Positions 1 to 13,632 of a stretch of 64,000 nt of DNA are shown piece by piece. Every line of letters begins with the position of its first letter. Within the stretch, counting starts at the first letter, position 1. Origin of the DNA: Pleodorina starrii (taxonomy: Eukaryota; Chlorophyta; Chlorophyceae; Chlamydomonadales; Volvocaceae); NCBI GenBank assembly GCA_030267565.1, contig BRXU01000032.1, forward strand, positions 310,001 through 374,000, in the 5' to 3' direction. The translations under genes were made by a program, and so were the position numbers. A model generated the notes under the pieces. The model ran no database searches, had not been told where the DNA came from, and worked only from the letters and a program-made list of their open reading frames with translations.

Positions 1-413
1 CGCTGTACTGATGTACGGCAGTCATGCTTGGGCGACCTATGGAACTACTGTCGAAGAGCCTTGAGGCGCGCGGCCGGCGCCATCGCCGCCGTCACATGAC
101 GTACGGCAAAGCCTTTGTAACAGAACATGATGCACATGGGGGCTAACCTTACATACTCTGCGTTTGCAACCCGGCGCCGACGCTGGCACAATCCGCAGGC
201 ATGGGGCCCTAGCGCGTGTTTCGTATTATCTCGCTCCCTTTCTGGCATCACCCGTCCCAGCCTGAACCTGACAGCCGGACTGATGCGCGTGGATGCTGGC
301 ACCGGAGGAGGGGATGCAGCGTTGCTCAATGGGGAGAGTTGGGGGGCACAAAGGGACGTGTGGGCGAGGGAGGGGGACCTTGGACACCGTAGCTGTCAGA
401 GATGTCTTAGCTG

Positions 414-624
<211 letters not shown>

Positions 625-1058
625 GCTGGGTACTGTCGTAAACCCCGGCGGAGTGTGGGGGCACGGGTCGATAGCTCGCTGCTGGTGGGCCCGTACCCCT
701 GGGTGCCCAGCCGGCCCTTGGAGGGGGACTAAGTGTCACGAGGGGCGGTGAGGGCGGGCCAGGAGGGGGCACTCGGTGCACTGCCGTAGAGGCGAGGGTG
801 GCGTGATGATATGCACGTTACGCCGCGTGAGGGAGCTTCGATCTGTTGAGTGGGGGGGCGGCATCGCGACGCCAAGGATGCGGCTGGGTCACCCGGGTGG
901 GGGGGGGAAGTGGCCTTTGGGTCACCCGGGTGGGCTGGGCAGAGCAGGGTTGCGGTAGGTGGGTGGATGGAAGTTGGAAGGGGGTGGGAAGCAGCGCTTT
1001 ATATACATAGGGCCCCGTCTTCTTGGGGATGTCAGGCTGTAATGGTTGCCGTACATAG

Positions 1059-2044
1059 TCACAGCAATTCGTACGACATATACAACGGTAAGTAACGACA
1101 TGTTACGTCAAGAAGGGCGGAACCATCAAAACAACTAGGAGAAGGCCTCCGCGATCCGGCTGAAGGCTCGACGACTGCAGTGCGCGGCTGCTGCTGCTGG
1201 TGGTGGGTTGCAGCGGCGGGGCCCGTCACCAGCGCACCCGGCAGTGGCGGGCGGAAGGGCGCCGCTGCAGCGCGGGCTGGTGGGCCCATCCCCGACGTTC
1301 CGCCGGCGGCTGCCGCCTGGCCCGCGGCCGCGTTCAGCCTTTGCTGCTGCACCTGCGGATCCGCAGCCCCGGCGCCCCGGGCCCCTCCCGTGGTCGCTGA
1401 ACCATCTCCATCGATGCCATCTTGCGTTTCTCCGCGTTCAGGAGTTGCTCCTCGAGTTCAGACGCAGGGGGCTGCGGCACGGGCTGCAGCCCCTTAGCTT
1501 CAGCTGCCGCTCTGTCGGCCCTCCACACAAACCGGGGCCAAGACACGCTTCCAAATGAAGTTCATGCCTGGCTGACTGTCCAGCGTCTCCAGCACCCGCT
1601 GGGCCTAACTGGCTGTACGGAGGTCGTCGTCGGCGTGACCTGGCACCGCAGCCGCCGCCTCCGTCACAGCCAACTCCTCCGTCACGGCCACTCCGCCTCC
1701 GTCGCGGCCAACTCCTCTGCCGCGGCCAACCCCTCGTCAAGGTCTCCTACGCCTGGCTGCTGTTGAGCCGGTGACCCGACGGCTGGACCGAACTCCGTCC
1801 TGCCTGGCTGCCGGCTCACCGTCATCTGTGGGCCCACCGGTGGCTGCCAGCTCACCACCGCCTGCAAGTAAGGGGGCGCGGCTGGTGAGGAGGTGGCTGC
1901 AGCAGCAGCAGCAGCAGCAGCAGGGTCACCGGCGACCAGGCTGCCAGGCCCTTGACTTGTGTGCACCCTTGAGCTGTGCGTGTGTAGCTGCGCTCCTGCA
2001 GAGCTGCTCTTGGAGCTCGCAGCTCGGGAAACTGGACCTGCCAC
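1059..2044 (-). other. Interior of the TIR element: possible captured gene fragments
   Basis: Minus-strand open frames at 2044-1682 (Ala/Pro/Ser-rich, ends in a Glu/Ala-rich stretch), 1546-1334 (contains ELEEQLLNAEKRKM) and 1352-1059 (Gln/Ala-rich) have protein-like composition. A CAG|GTGCAG junction near 1346 could be a splice site or coincidence. No transposase motif is visible. A plausible reading is host gene pieces captured by the element, in Pack-TIR fashion. I do not recognise the gene. Confidence 0.25.
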
Positions 2045-2169
2045 GCCGCCTCCTGCCTATCCTGCTGCCTGTCGACCCAAGTGCGACGGTCAGGCGTGTC
2101 GTACGGACGCGGGCCCGTCGGCTCGGCTCGACTGGCGGGAGATAGACATGTGTCAAGGCCCATACATCC

Positions 2170-2692
2170 CCGAGACCCATTCACTGATTCCCAACCCATC
2201 CACTGATTCCCAACCCTTTCCGGCCTTCATCCACCCATCTACCCTAGCCATGCTCTGCCCTGTCCAACCTGATGACCCACACCCAGCAGCAACTTTGGCG
2301 TCGCGATGCCCCGCCCCGCCGACAGCTACCCAAGGTCCCTCTCCCTCGCCCGCACGTCCCCGTCGAGCAATGCTGCATCCCCTCCTCCGTGCCCACATCC
2401 ACGCACCTCGGTTTGGGTGTCAGGTTCAAGATGGGGCGGCTGTGGCCAGACAGGGAACGAGATGCTACGAAACACGCGCTAGGGCCCCACGTCTGCGGAT
2501 AGTGCTAGCGCCGGCGCCGGCTTGCACGCGCAGGGTATTTTGAGCCCCATGTGCATCATGTTCTGTTACAAAGGCTTTGCCGCACGTCATGTGACGGCGG
2601 TGATGGCGCCGGCCGAGCGCCGCAAGGCTCTTCGACCGTAGTTCCATAGTAAGCCCAGGCATGACTGCCGTACATCAGTACGGCGCCCTGGT
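2170..2692. repeat. Right terminal inverted arm of the TIR element
   Basis: Reverse-complement match to 1-~380 and ~850-1000, with scattered substitutions. Shared landmarks are AACACGCGCTAGGGCCCCA, the CGCCGGCGCCGG tract and GCAAAGCCTTTGTAACAGAA (in the left-arm orientation). Sequence after ~2692 has no match in the left arm, so the element ends there. Confidence 0.8.
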
Positions 2693-3701
2693 AAACCGGC
2701 CCACAGTCAAGAAACATCAAAATCGGCACCGCTAGCGCATCTATGCATGTGCTTGCGTGGATGCGCACATGGCAGCACCAGTGCACGCAAGTAGTCTCTA
2801 TTGCACTAGCATATATAGTACGACGTGTACGACACATCGATGTTACCAGCGACTCACTCTCGAGCACTAAATACGCTGCCAAGTAATCACGACTTCTGGT
2901 GGGCATTAAATAACTGAAACAAACCACTAAACGGACGAAAACCATCAGTTCTTCAACCAGCAAACGCAGGGGCTCGCAGGACAAACCCAGCAAACCGAAA
3001 AACGTTGCTTTCATAACGGCATGCGCGTAGTAATACAGCACACATACGTCTCACCTGACGCCCCGCTGGTTTGGAGACGTAGCTCAACCGGGGCAAGTTA
3101 CCAACAGGTCCAAGGCTCTTGGACACCCCACATGCACCCAAGGCATGCTTCTGGGTTCACGCACCTAGCTACTCCTGCTACTACAACCCACAAACTGAAA
3201 AGACACTGACTAGCGATGTACCAGGTTCTGTATCATCGTACATCAACATACAAGCCAGGGCCAGCCAAGCTCACACTTCATCAGTCTTCACAGCAGCTAG
3301 CGATTGCCTGGGAGGAGGAAACAAACAGCTTTAAACAGCCGATCCAAACCGCAAGCAAGACCTCTTTATGAGCAAACTAATTATGTTCCCCCCAAGTCCC
3401 CCCCAAGTTCCCTCCGCATTCCTCTCCCATCCCTCTCCCGCTCCAGCTACCTGACAACTAACGCCTCTCTGCAGCCGCTGCATGTGTCTCTTCGCAAAGC
3501 CATCCAGTACCCACCACGGGCCTCTAGCCTCTACGTGCACCGACGATACTACCAGCCCTCGGCGACTGCTGCTGCTGCTGCTACACAAAAACCCCCACCG
3601 CTACGATTGCCGCAGCCCAGACCATGGCTGTGTCCCATCGCTCCTCCATCCACTCGCCCCCTCCTTCTTCCCCCACGTGTCCGCCGCGACACGCCGCCAT
3701 T
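2693..3701. other. Intergenic; 3' flank of the ABC transporter gene
   Basis: No open frame here looks coding, and no TGTAA polyadenylation signal for the minus-strand ABC gene is visible. The only TTACA on the plus strand nearby is inside the TIR element arm at about 2566, so the 3'UTR either uses another signal or runs into the element. Confidence 0.5.
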
Positions 3702-6700
3702 TCACTGCTGCCGCTGCTGCTGCTGCCTCGTTGCAAAGTGCTCCTCCGCCAACTGCCGCAGCGCCGCCGCCGCCGCCGGGCCGCTCTTGTCCACGAGCTT
3801 CGAGAACATGGAGCCGCGGTCCGCCAGCAGTGTCGCGGGCGCGTCGTACTCCTTGAGCTGCCCCGCCTCCATAACCAGCACCTTGTCCGATTCGATGATG
3901 GTATCCAGGCGGTGAGCGATGGTGATGGTGGTGCGGTCAGTGAACACACGCCGGATGGTCTCCTGCACCACCGCCTCCGTGTGCGGGTCCATGGCGGCCG
4001 TGGCCTCGTCCAGGCACAGAATGGGCACCGCCCGCAGCGCCGCGCGAGCCAGGCACACCAGCTGCATCTGGCCCAGCGACCAGGCCTTGCCGCCGGTGCC
4101 GTCCACGCGCCCATCCAGCCCGCCCGCGTGCTGGGCAGCGGACTCCAGGCCCACCTTGTGAAGGACTTCCCACAGCACCGAGTCGTCCTGCAGGGGCACG
4201 TGGGGGGGGGCAGCGGGGCAGCGGGGCAGCAGGGCGCGAATGGAGTGTGGAAGGGTGCGCGCAGTGAAGATCAGGCAAAGGCACAGAATGTGGGAAGGCT
4301 GATGGGCAGACCCGCACCATGCCGGCCGGCCGGCCGGCAGGCTGGTGGATGCGCGGGTACCCTGTTTCCCTGCCTCAGCCGCTCACCTTGTACTCGCCGA
4401 AGGGGTCCAGGTTGGAACGCACGGTGCCGGTGAACATGACGGGCTCCTGGGGAATGATGGACAGGCCTGCGGGGGGGGGAGGGAAGGCGGCCGGGCGGGT
4501 GAAGTGGGAGGGGGGGGCCGGCCGGGTAACGAGGGAGGGAATGTGGCGCCTGCGGTGCTCTATATAGCACCGATGGTACTAGCGGCAGCTGCTGCGCGCC
4601 GGGGCCGCTGCGATCGTCATTCGACTGGCTGTGCCTTCCCGCACGCGCGCCTTCCTGCCCGCGGCGCTTTCTGACCGCTTCTGCAGTACTACTGCCGCTG
4701 CTGCCTGCTGCGGCTGTTGCTTGCTTACCAGTGCGGAGGCGCTTGAGGCTGAGTGAGGCGATGTCCACTCCGTCGATGAGGATGCGGCCGCGGCCCAGTT
4801 CGAACATGCGGTACAGCGCCAGCAGGGTGGTGGACTTGCCGGAGCCGGTGCGGCCCACGGCGCCCACCTTCTCGCCGTCAGAGATGGAGAAGGTGACGCC
4901 CTTGAGGGCCCAGGGCGCGTCCAGGCGGTACTGCATCCACACGTCCTCGAAGCGGATGTTGCCGGTGGCGGGCCAGCGGGCCAGGGCCGCATCGTCCACC
5001 ACAACCTGCACCTTGCCCGCCGCCGCTGCGTGCGTCAAGGGCGGAGCGGGAGCAGAGGGAAGGATACCGCAAACCATGTTTAGTTACAGGACACGTCGCC
5101 TTCATTATCGCGTAGCCACACGCAGCTGCACTTCCAGGATGTATTTCCTCCCGATCGAGGCAGGTGGGTGCGCAACTGTGTAACGGACGGCGGTTAGCCT
5201 GATTAACCAGAAACGGTCAACAAGCCAATTGCAAGCGCCATGTTTGCTGAAAGCGCCAGAGCGTGTTGTGGTGCGTGTCACCTACCAGGTACGATCTGAC
5301 CGTCTGGCAGGGTGATGCTCTTGGCGACGCCATCCAGCTGCTTCTGGTCGTAGAAGACACCGTCGTGGGGCACGTAGTCGGCGAGCCAGGCCAACTGCAC
5401 GGACAGAATGAAAACAAGGGAGACGAGAGACAAGCTGACACATGAGAGAAGCAGACGCAATTCGGGGAACAGGATCATGAGCGGAGGGTGTCCTTGACCG
5501 CGTATACATGCAGCGGCGGACGCCTCCCTCCCTCAGTCGGGTCCGGCTGTGTGGATGGCCAGCACGTGGGGTCTGTCCCTGCTCACCCCCTCGACACTGT
5601 GGAACAGCGAGATGGACTCGGCGATGAAGCGGACCACCCAGGTGTAGAACACGAGCATCTGGATGATGTTGGAGAAGGCAAGACCCACGGTGGCTGAGCC
5701 CAGGGTGTCTGAGCGGCAGCAGGGAGGGGCGGTGAGGCAGCAGGGAGGGGGCGGTGAGCAAGCCTAGTCAGCAGCTAATAAGGATAACCCGCGACACCTG
5801 ACGAAGCGGACCCGATCCAAACCAATTAGGTGGTTGGCATGCACCGGCGGGCAGCAAAACCAGTCAAAATGTTAAGCAGAAAGCCAGGCAGGCGGCGCGT
5901 GGCTGGGTTTTTACTCCCCCCCCTTCTGTCGCTTCCCCGCTGCTCACCCTTCATGCCGACTGCGAAGGCGCTGACGACTCCCACCAGGCACGCGCCGATG
6001 AGGTCGCACCAGAAGGCCAGCCACAGGTTGAGGCTCTCGGCGCTGAACACGGCGGCGTTGGTGGTGTCTGTGCGTCTCGCCGCCTCGCCGATAAAGTGCT
6101 CCTGCTTTGAGAAGGCCTGCACCACTGCCAGCCCCTCCAACACCTCGGCCACCAGACCCACAAGCTGACCGCCGCTGGTCGCACGGGCCTTCTTGAGCGC
6201 GGTGGCGGCGGGCAGGTACACGGACAACATGAGCAGCGTTGCCAGGATGAGGGCGGCGGTGAAGGCGCCGAAGAAGTTGATGGTGACGGAGACGGTGATG
6301 GTGGTGGCGAGCAGGATGAGGCCGTAAATGCCCATGAAGTGTACGGCATCGGGCAGGTTCTCGTCCATGATGTCCTGCAGTTGCACGGTACGACAAGTAG
6401 TACGGCATCTAAATTCATGTATGAAGGCAAGGGGCGGGGTGGCGAAACGATGAGTCGTTCCTCGGCACAGATCGGGGAGAGAGCGGTGACGGCAGTGGCC
6501 GCCTGGTTTCCCGCCGCCATCCGAGTAGCCCGGCCCACCCGCCCCAAACCCCCCATGCAGCCCCAGGCCCCCCCGAGCCCCCCCAGCCCCCCCCCCCCCC
6601 CACGCACACGCACGCACACGCCCGCACCTGGTCCTTCGTGAAGTTTAGCAGCAGGTCTCCCACGGGTGTGACCAGGAAGAAGCCCATGGGCGCGTGCATG

Positions 6701-9700
6701 ACGTTGTGCAGCGCCCTGCGGCGGATGTTCTCAGAGGAGCGCAGCACCCACCACAGGAAGGTGGCGCCGCGGCCGATCATGGTCAGATAGAACAGCCCCA
6801 CCAGCAGCAGATACAGCAGGCTGTAGAACCGCGTGGCGCCGGGGTCCTGGGTCTTGGGGGCGGCGAAGTGGGCGTACTGGTCGTTCACCCACCAGCGCAC
6901 CCAGAAGTCGGACATCTGGCGGGTGGTCTGTGCGGTCAGGAACAGCAGGAAGCACAGAGACACTGCGAAGCGGGAGGGGGGAGGGCGAGCAGGGCCAGCA
7001 GAGGGAGAGGGCCAGGAGGGGGTGGGTGCAAGTGAGAACCGCCGTTGGGCGGGGCCGGGATGCTGGGCGCGGGGGGCAAGGGGAGGGTTCTCGGCGCCGT
7101 AAGGGATGAGCTACATACCAAAAGCTGCCACTACACCGGCGCTTCCGCAATAATTTCCCGCTGAGCACCGCCGCGAACGGTCGGTCGATGCAAAAACACA
7201 CTTCTGGTAATCCGGACCCAGAAACCAAGAAAGGCACGGTGTTGTTGCCCCGTCCACCATTCGTATTCGAACTGTCGTAATCTACGAACTCACCCAGGGC
7301 GAGGTTGCCGTAGTAGGTGTAGATGAGTGCGGCCTTGAATGCGGTCAGCCTGGGCGCATCTTTGGAGGTGTCCTTGGGGGCCGGCTTGCCAATGGAGGTG
7401 GGGGCCAGGGTCAGCTGCAGCGACTGACTGTGGGCCATGTACCAAGACGGCGAGCGAGGCAGCAGCGGGAAGAAACAGACATTCGTTCAGCACGGGTGCC
7501 TGGGCAGGGTCTGTCTCCCCGGGGACGAAGGCAAATGGCACTTGCACCGTTCGTTTCACGCAGGCGGCAGTGCCCCCAGCAAGCTCACGATGAGGCACCA
7601 CTCACGATTTCTGCGGGGCGGCCTTGTTGTCCCGCTTGGGTGCTGCAGGCGGGGGCTCCTGGGAGCCGGCGGCATGCAGCAGGTGGGTGATTGGCAGCAG
7701 CTTGCCCAGAAGGTGCTGGGACTCCTCGTTCCACTTGCCTGAGGGCGTGGCGGCGTGCGTCGTACGAGGGAAGCGGGAGTGAGGGCAAGGGACGGACGGG
7801 ACGGGTCGGCGCGCGCGTTCGGACCTGAGGCACCGCCTCCCTAACAAACAGTGCGACTCGCCGCCGCCGCAGAACCCTCACTCACGTTTCTCAACTGACA
7901 ACTGACAACGGACGCGACACGTGCAGTACAACACACATGACGAATCGGTTGAATTCGAATCCACAACGTGTACGCCAGGTGGCCATTACTGTACGGCCTG
8001 CGTGGCGCAGTACGACAGTACGACTCACCGAAGTACAGGCAGCGGCCCTCGTCCATGATGGCGACGGCGTCGCATCGCGGCATGAACTCGATCTGGTGGG
8101 TGATGAGTACGACGGCCTTATCCGCGAACAGGTCCTTGATGCAGGCATCGAAGATGTGGTGGGCGGTGTGGTGGTCCACGGCACTCAGCGCGTTGTCCAG
8201 CAGCACCAGGTCGGCGTCCGCGTAGGCGCAGCGGGCCAGATTGACACGCTGGCGCTGGCCGCCAGAAAAATTGACGCCGCGGATGCCGGCCCTGCGGTGC
8301 GGTGAAAGGAGGAACGCCCGTCATGCAGCAAGTCAAGTCACGAAACCAAGCAGCGCGGCAGGAACTGCAGTACATGCCACGAGTCGCGGTGGAACTCCAA
8401 TCAAGCAGGCTCTTCCCAGTTCCTCCATCCATGCGAGCACTCACTTGCTCTGATCCCCCTGCGGCAGGATCTGCAGGTCGGTGCCCAGCGCGCACGCCTC
8501 GATCACTGCCTCGTACTTGTCCTGCTGCCAGGCCTCCCCGAACATCACATTGTCGCGGATGGACATGTTTTGCAGCCAGGGGTTCTGCGGCACGTAGGAG
8601 ATGCGGCCACCCACCGCCTGCGAGCCGTGCTCCCGCACCATGTTGCCCAGGATGGCCTGAACCAGAGAAGACTTGCCGGAGCTGATGCGGCCAACCACCG
8701 CAACCACCTGGCCAGGGCGCACTTCGAAGCGAGGGATGTGCAGGTGCCAGTTGGGGTTGCTGGGGTGGTGGTACACGGCGTTGTCCTGAGGGGCACCCAA
8801 GGGGTTGGGCAGGGGGTTGGCCGAGGGGCGGATGGAGGTTAACGGCAGGTCAGCAGCGGGAGGACGCGCAGCACGGAAGCGACAAACGGAATAAACAAAA
8901 GCAAACACAGCCAGGTACGACAGCACAGTGATGATGAGCGCCGTATGAGGTCCCGGCGGAGAAGTCGGTCCCTCACGGGGGTGCAGATTTTCGGCATGGG
9001 CCGGCGCCCTCATCCCAGATCTAGCCGCAAATGCCACCGTATGCGTTCAGGGATTGGTTCTCGGTCTGCTGATGAGGCGCCACGGGAGTCACTCACAATT
9101 CGCACGCCAGGCGGGGCGGTCTTTGCTGCGGCCCCCTGGTCGGCGCTGCTGCCCCCCGGCACGTCCTCCACCAAGAACGCCTCCAGCCGCTGCAGGGAAG
9201 CGTGGGCCTCTGTACAGGTGGGGGCCAGGGGACGAGGGGGGGAGCGGAGCGGAGGCGGGGCAAAGCGAAATGAGGTGAGGTAATGCGACAGGAAGGAAGC
9301 GAGCGGGGGCGAGCACGGCAGCTGCAAACACCAAGGTCACAATGCCCACATTGACAGGTCCTGAACAGTATGGCAGCGAGTCTAGACTGTGCTTCCATTT
9401 CCAGAGCAGCCCCGATTCCATCCCGGTTCCATCCGATCTGCTTCCGATCGTTCCCAGCTCGTAACAAACTGTGCACGGGCTGCACCGCCCCGCCCTCTCA
9501 CCCGACACGGCGCGCAGGGCCTTTGGCAGCACCACCAGGGGGAAGCGCAGGATGTTGAAGAGCGAGAGGGTGGTGAAGGCGACGGAGGAGACGAGGCGCG
9601 CCTTCTGGAACTCGTAGGCTGTGAAGATGACGAAGGCGGTGAGGGGCGGCACGCAGAAGACGCAGGCGATGTTGACGACCTTCATGGCGGCGTTCCAAAA

Positions 9701-11667
9701 GGACAGCCGCAGCTCCTGGCGCCGGATCTCACTGATGCGCGCCTCGAAGAACGCCTCCCACGCGTAGTACTTGACCAGCTTGATGGCGGGAAGCACCTCC
9801 TGCACGCAGGAGAGGGGAGGCAAGTGGATGGGGGCAGTGTTGGGGGAAACGAACTGTGGGACGATTGATGCAACCCCACACATGTAAGATGTAACCCGAC
9901 ACGGACGGATCCGAACATCCGATGGAGTTCTATAAACTGCAGCACATATACGGTACCCGACCGACACGGACGAATCACATGGAGTTCCCAAACCGCAGCA
10001 GATCAACCGCGGATGGATCTCTCACCTGTAGGATGGAGGAGCGCTCCGCCACGTGTGCCGCGTTGGCCAGCTTAATGCGGATGATCTTGTATCCGAAAAA
10101 GTACTGCAGCGGCAGCACCAGCAGAATGACCCCCAGACCCGGCAGCATGGAGTCGTTGGTCAGGTAGCCAAGCAGAGCCAGGATGGAGGCGGCCTCGAAG
10201 GGGGCGGTCCACAGGTAGTGGAACTCCTGGGGGGGGTGAAGCGGCGGGGAGGGGCAGGGAAGGGGGAGGGGTGCGAGCAGGGATGGGCGGGGAAGCGGGG
10301 GTTGGGACGGGACATTGCGTGAAGCGGTTGGAACAAGCTTTGGCCCCAGCACTGTTAACCCGCTGGCAAATCCCTTGTCGCCCCAGAAACCATTCCTTTC
10401 CCCAAACGGGTGTGGATACAGCCCAACTCCCTCTCTTACCAGCGCTCCGTCGTAAATCTTTTGGATGTCTGACGAGACGAAGTTGACGATTGCTGCTGAC
10501 TGGTCGGCCCGCACGGAGGACAGGCGGAAGGCCTTGTGGGTGACGGCCTGCACCAGTGCGGCGCGGGCCCGGATGCCCACCTGCATACAGATGTAGCCCA
10601 TGCGCTGCAGGCTCAGGCCTGAGGGCGGGGGGGGGGCGGGGGGCGGGAGGGGGGCAGGTGCAGAGGGGGAAACCGGCAGTGAGGGAGTTAGAGACGAGGG
10701 TAAGGTGCCGAGTTGAGTCGCAAGGAGGGTTGCCAAGCATGCGCACAGCAAAGGACGACCGACCAGCCGATGAGGACGGGGCAGCAGCAAGACAACACCC
10801 AAGTCCGTCAGCTCAGCGAGAAAGCAACCCCCTACCCTCACCCACCCACCCACCCACCCCCACCCGCACCCACTCACCCAGGAACCAGGCATCCAGTGTG
10901 AATCCCGCCATGAGGGCCCAGCCCGCGGTGGTGGTGGAGTACAGGCGGCCATCGGAGATGCCGTTGACGTGGGCCAGAAGGCTGCAGGGGTGGTTTCGGG
11001 GTGGGGTGCGTGTTGCGGCCCAGGGGCACATGGGGGGGAGGCAGCGAGTGAGCGCAGGGCTCCACGGGCTCATGGGACAGACAAGCTTAGTACTACGCGT
11101 GAGGCAATACAGCAGCTCAGCACACAGGAAGCTCTGTCTCAACATTCCACTATCGATTTCGTATCAACGCCATTCGAGCAGCTAGGCTGGGCTCGCCTGG
11201 GCACGCCACCCCAACCAACCAGCACGGCCACGTCAGCGGCGCCCCAGCTGCGCGCCATGCCCTCACACCGCCCCCAGCCCCCACCTGCGCACGAAGTAGA
11301 AGGCGCCGCAGATGACGAATGCGGACCAGCCGCACTTGCACAGCCCAGCCAACATGTAGTAACAGCCGAAGCTCCGACGCAGCGCGCGGAAGAGGCTGGG
11401 CTTGGAGCCGCCGCTGCTTCCATTGCCATCGCTGCCATCCCGCAGCTTCATCTCCGCCGCCCAGTGGCCCGCGAACTTGTCGTAGGCGGCGGCCGCCAGG
11501 TTTTCCTCCGGCATGCCCATCTCCCGGGGGTCCAGCTCGGATCCCTTGCGGGCGGCGGAGACGTGCTTGACCATCCAGCCGAAGCAGAACTTGTTGAGGA
11601 AGCCCCGGGTGGGGTCACGCTGCGACTGCGGCCCCGCCGGGGGCGCCCCGCTCTGTTCCTCTCCCAT
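3702..11667 (-). CDS. ABCC/MRP-type ABC transporter, 17 exons, 1334 aa
   Basis: Full ABC exporter of the multidrug-resistance-associated (C) subfamily, predicted to move conjugated or anionic substrates across a vacuolar or plasma membrane by ATP hydrolysis. Exons (minus): 11667-11285, 10981-10878, 10618-10440, 10226-10026, 9799-9502, 9209-9097, 8785-8445, 8291-8029, 7738-7606, 7427-7294, 6962-6628, 6374-5948, 5708-5587, 5394-5286, 5025-4729, 4466-4387, 4187-3702. All junctions are GT-AG and in frame. Order: short N-terminus with no TMD0, TMD1, NBD1 (Walker [10 protein letters not shown] ~458-466, signature FSGGQ ~548, Walker B LVLLDN with D572), linker, TMD2 (~700-1010), NBD2 (Walker [10 protein letters not shown] ~1105, signature SLGQMQ ~1210, Walker B LCLDE with E1234, H-loop TIAHRL). 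In NBD1 Asn573 replaces the catalytic carboxylate and Walker A is atypical, so NBD1 is probably the degenerate site. The substrate is unknown. Start chosen: first ATG, followed by MGEEQSG and the usual ABCC pre-TMD1 motif. Confidence 0.93.
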
Positions 11668-11891
11668 GGCAGCAGTTGACTAGGAGTGACCCAATCGGGC
11701 GGAGCGTTGCAAATCAATACAGCTGACGGTCGAAAGAGGAAGTTCTGCGATCGTACAGCGACTATGCTTGTCGGCTCCGAATGCAGGGGATGAGGCACGA
11801 GGCCGCGACTGTTGCAACTGTTTCTACACGTCGGGTATACTCTCATGCACCGTCTTGCATGTGCTTGGTAGGGTCATGCAGCCATGTTTGC

Positions 11892-11899
11892 CTTTTATA
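11892..11899 (-). promoter_or_regulatory. TATA-box candidate upstream of the ABC transporter
   Basis: TATAAAAG on the minus strand, about 225 bases upstream of the ABC start codon. It is the only strong TATA match in the near upstream region. The transcription start is not known, so the assignment is tentative. Confidence 0.35.
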
Positions 11900-13627
11900 C
11901 CAGCCTACCCATGCGTGATTTGACTGCATGTTGGTGAACTGCGGTAGTAGGTGCCGTACCAACCCCCATGAGTAAGAAATTTTGGAAAACCTCCTCTGCT
12001 GACGGAGAGTCGTATAACAAGGGCTACGGCACACTTAATGTTGTAGGGACTCATGGTGTTGTAGATGTATGCATGTGTATGCAATTCTATTTTGCCACTA
12101 ACCTTAGCGCACGCTTGAGGTTACACGCGCATTGCCGGTGCCCGCGTTTCGTGAGTAACTACAAATAATAACAAAGTTTTGCACCCAGTACTGCCCGTAT
12201 CGAAAAATAGAGACGCCATTGTTGGGTGCCCCTAGGTGGCAACCTTGAAAGGACGTCTGCAAGGTCTGCACGTCTCTTGCCGTTTCTCACGCGGCAGGCG
12301 CCACTCGCGAACCTGAATCGTGCTGTATTACCACTCTTCTTTCTTACCTGCTGTATTTATTGTATTGCTTTGCAACACGAATGGGCAAGTGAACGACCAG
12401 TTGCCCCAGCACCTCCTGCCGGCAGCTCTCCCCGGGATAACCCACACTACTGAACCGCCGCTGGTGACCCAAAGCCCCCTTCTCCCTCGCATCCCTTTCT
12501 CCCGCCGGGGCCATGGGCGCCACAGTCTCCTCCTCTGCGCCAGGTCCCTCATGTCCCGGCACGTGCTCCTTATCCCTGAATCGCTGCTGCCATGGCGGTG
12601 CGCTCTCTTGCAGCTGGTAATCCGGCACGGCGCTCCGGCAGCGCTGGGGCGCTCCCGAGCTTGGCTGCCAGCTGCAGAGCTGCTGCAAAACCCTCCGTAT
12701 CTTACTCCACAATGCGGCGACTGTATCAGCGTGGCTGGGTGCTGCCGGCGCTCCACCTTCTACCCGACGTGCGCTGCCGCCACCGCGAGTTCACGCGGAT
12801 GCAAGCAACCAGTCAGCTGGCTGCGGTCGGCTGACTGGTTGCATCTTGCATGTCGACGGCCAGCCCCCACCGACTCTGCTGTCGCTGCCACCGCCGCCGT
12901 CGGCCTCTGGCCGGGGAGGGCCCGGCGGTATCTGTCCGCCCTGCAGCCTGCACCGGCGGCCGCGCTGCCGTCACGCGCTCTGCTCTTCCCCAGATCCCCA
13001 CAGCTCTGGCAACCCATACCCGTCCCCCAGCCGTACAGCCATTGGAGCATTCACAAGACAGGTTGCGATATTACTGAACGAATCACGCGCGCTAAAAACC
13101 ACTAACACCAAATGTGGGTCGTGCGGAACCGCGGCCTGTCAGGGTGCCAGGAGTTGGCACGCGGCAAGAGGGCGCTGTCGCTGTGCTGTTCATGTACGGC
13201 ATGCAACTCCGTCGAGAGGATTGCCGTACATGCAGTCTTGTATGGGGGCCGGTGGCTCGTAGCACTCGAATTAAAGTATCGTACATGTACCTCAGCGCAG
13301 TGCAACGGCGCCATCGGCCACTTCCCAATCGCGAGCAGCCAACATCGCCCCCGTGCAGGAACCAAAGTCCAACCATGGGCAATCCTAGCTGGGGCATACT
13401 TTCGCGCGCGGCAAGGTCTATTACGGTAGTAAAGTCAAACGCACGAAAGTCGCGCTCAGTCGCATGACTCACCGGCGCGCGCACGCGTACGCGTACGACC
13501 AGCTGTCCATTGCCGTACAGTCACGCGGCGCTCGCTTGCTACGCGCTCGGTCCGTTCGCGCCCCCATGTATGGTATGGCACTATGGCTGATGGAGCGCAC
13601 GGACCTGTTCAGCACCGCCGCCGGCGC

Positions 13628-13632
13628 TTACA
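13628..13632 (-). terminator. TGTAA polyadenylation signal of the IQ-motif gene
   Basis: TTACA on the plus strand, i.e. TGTAA on the minus strand, about 250 bases past the IQ gene stop codon. TGTAA is the standard volvocine poly(A) signal. The spacing is reasonable. Confidence 0.45.

Noticed and set aside
12344..12712. 122-codon minus-strand frame beginning with MWSKIRR
   Set aside because: No domain, no splice or poly(A) support; kept only as a note in the intergenic entry.
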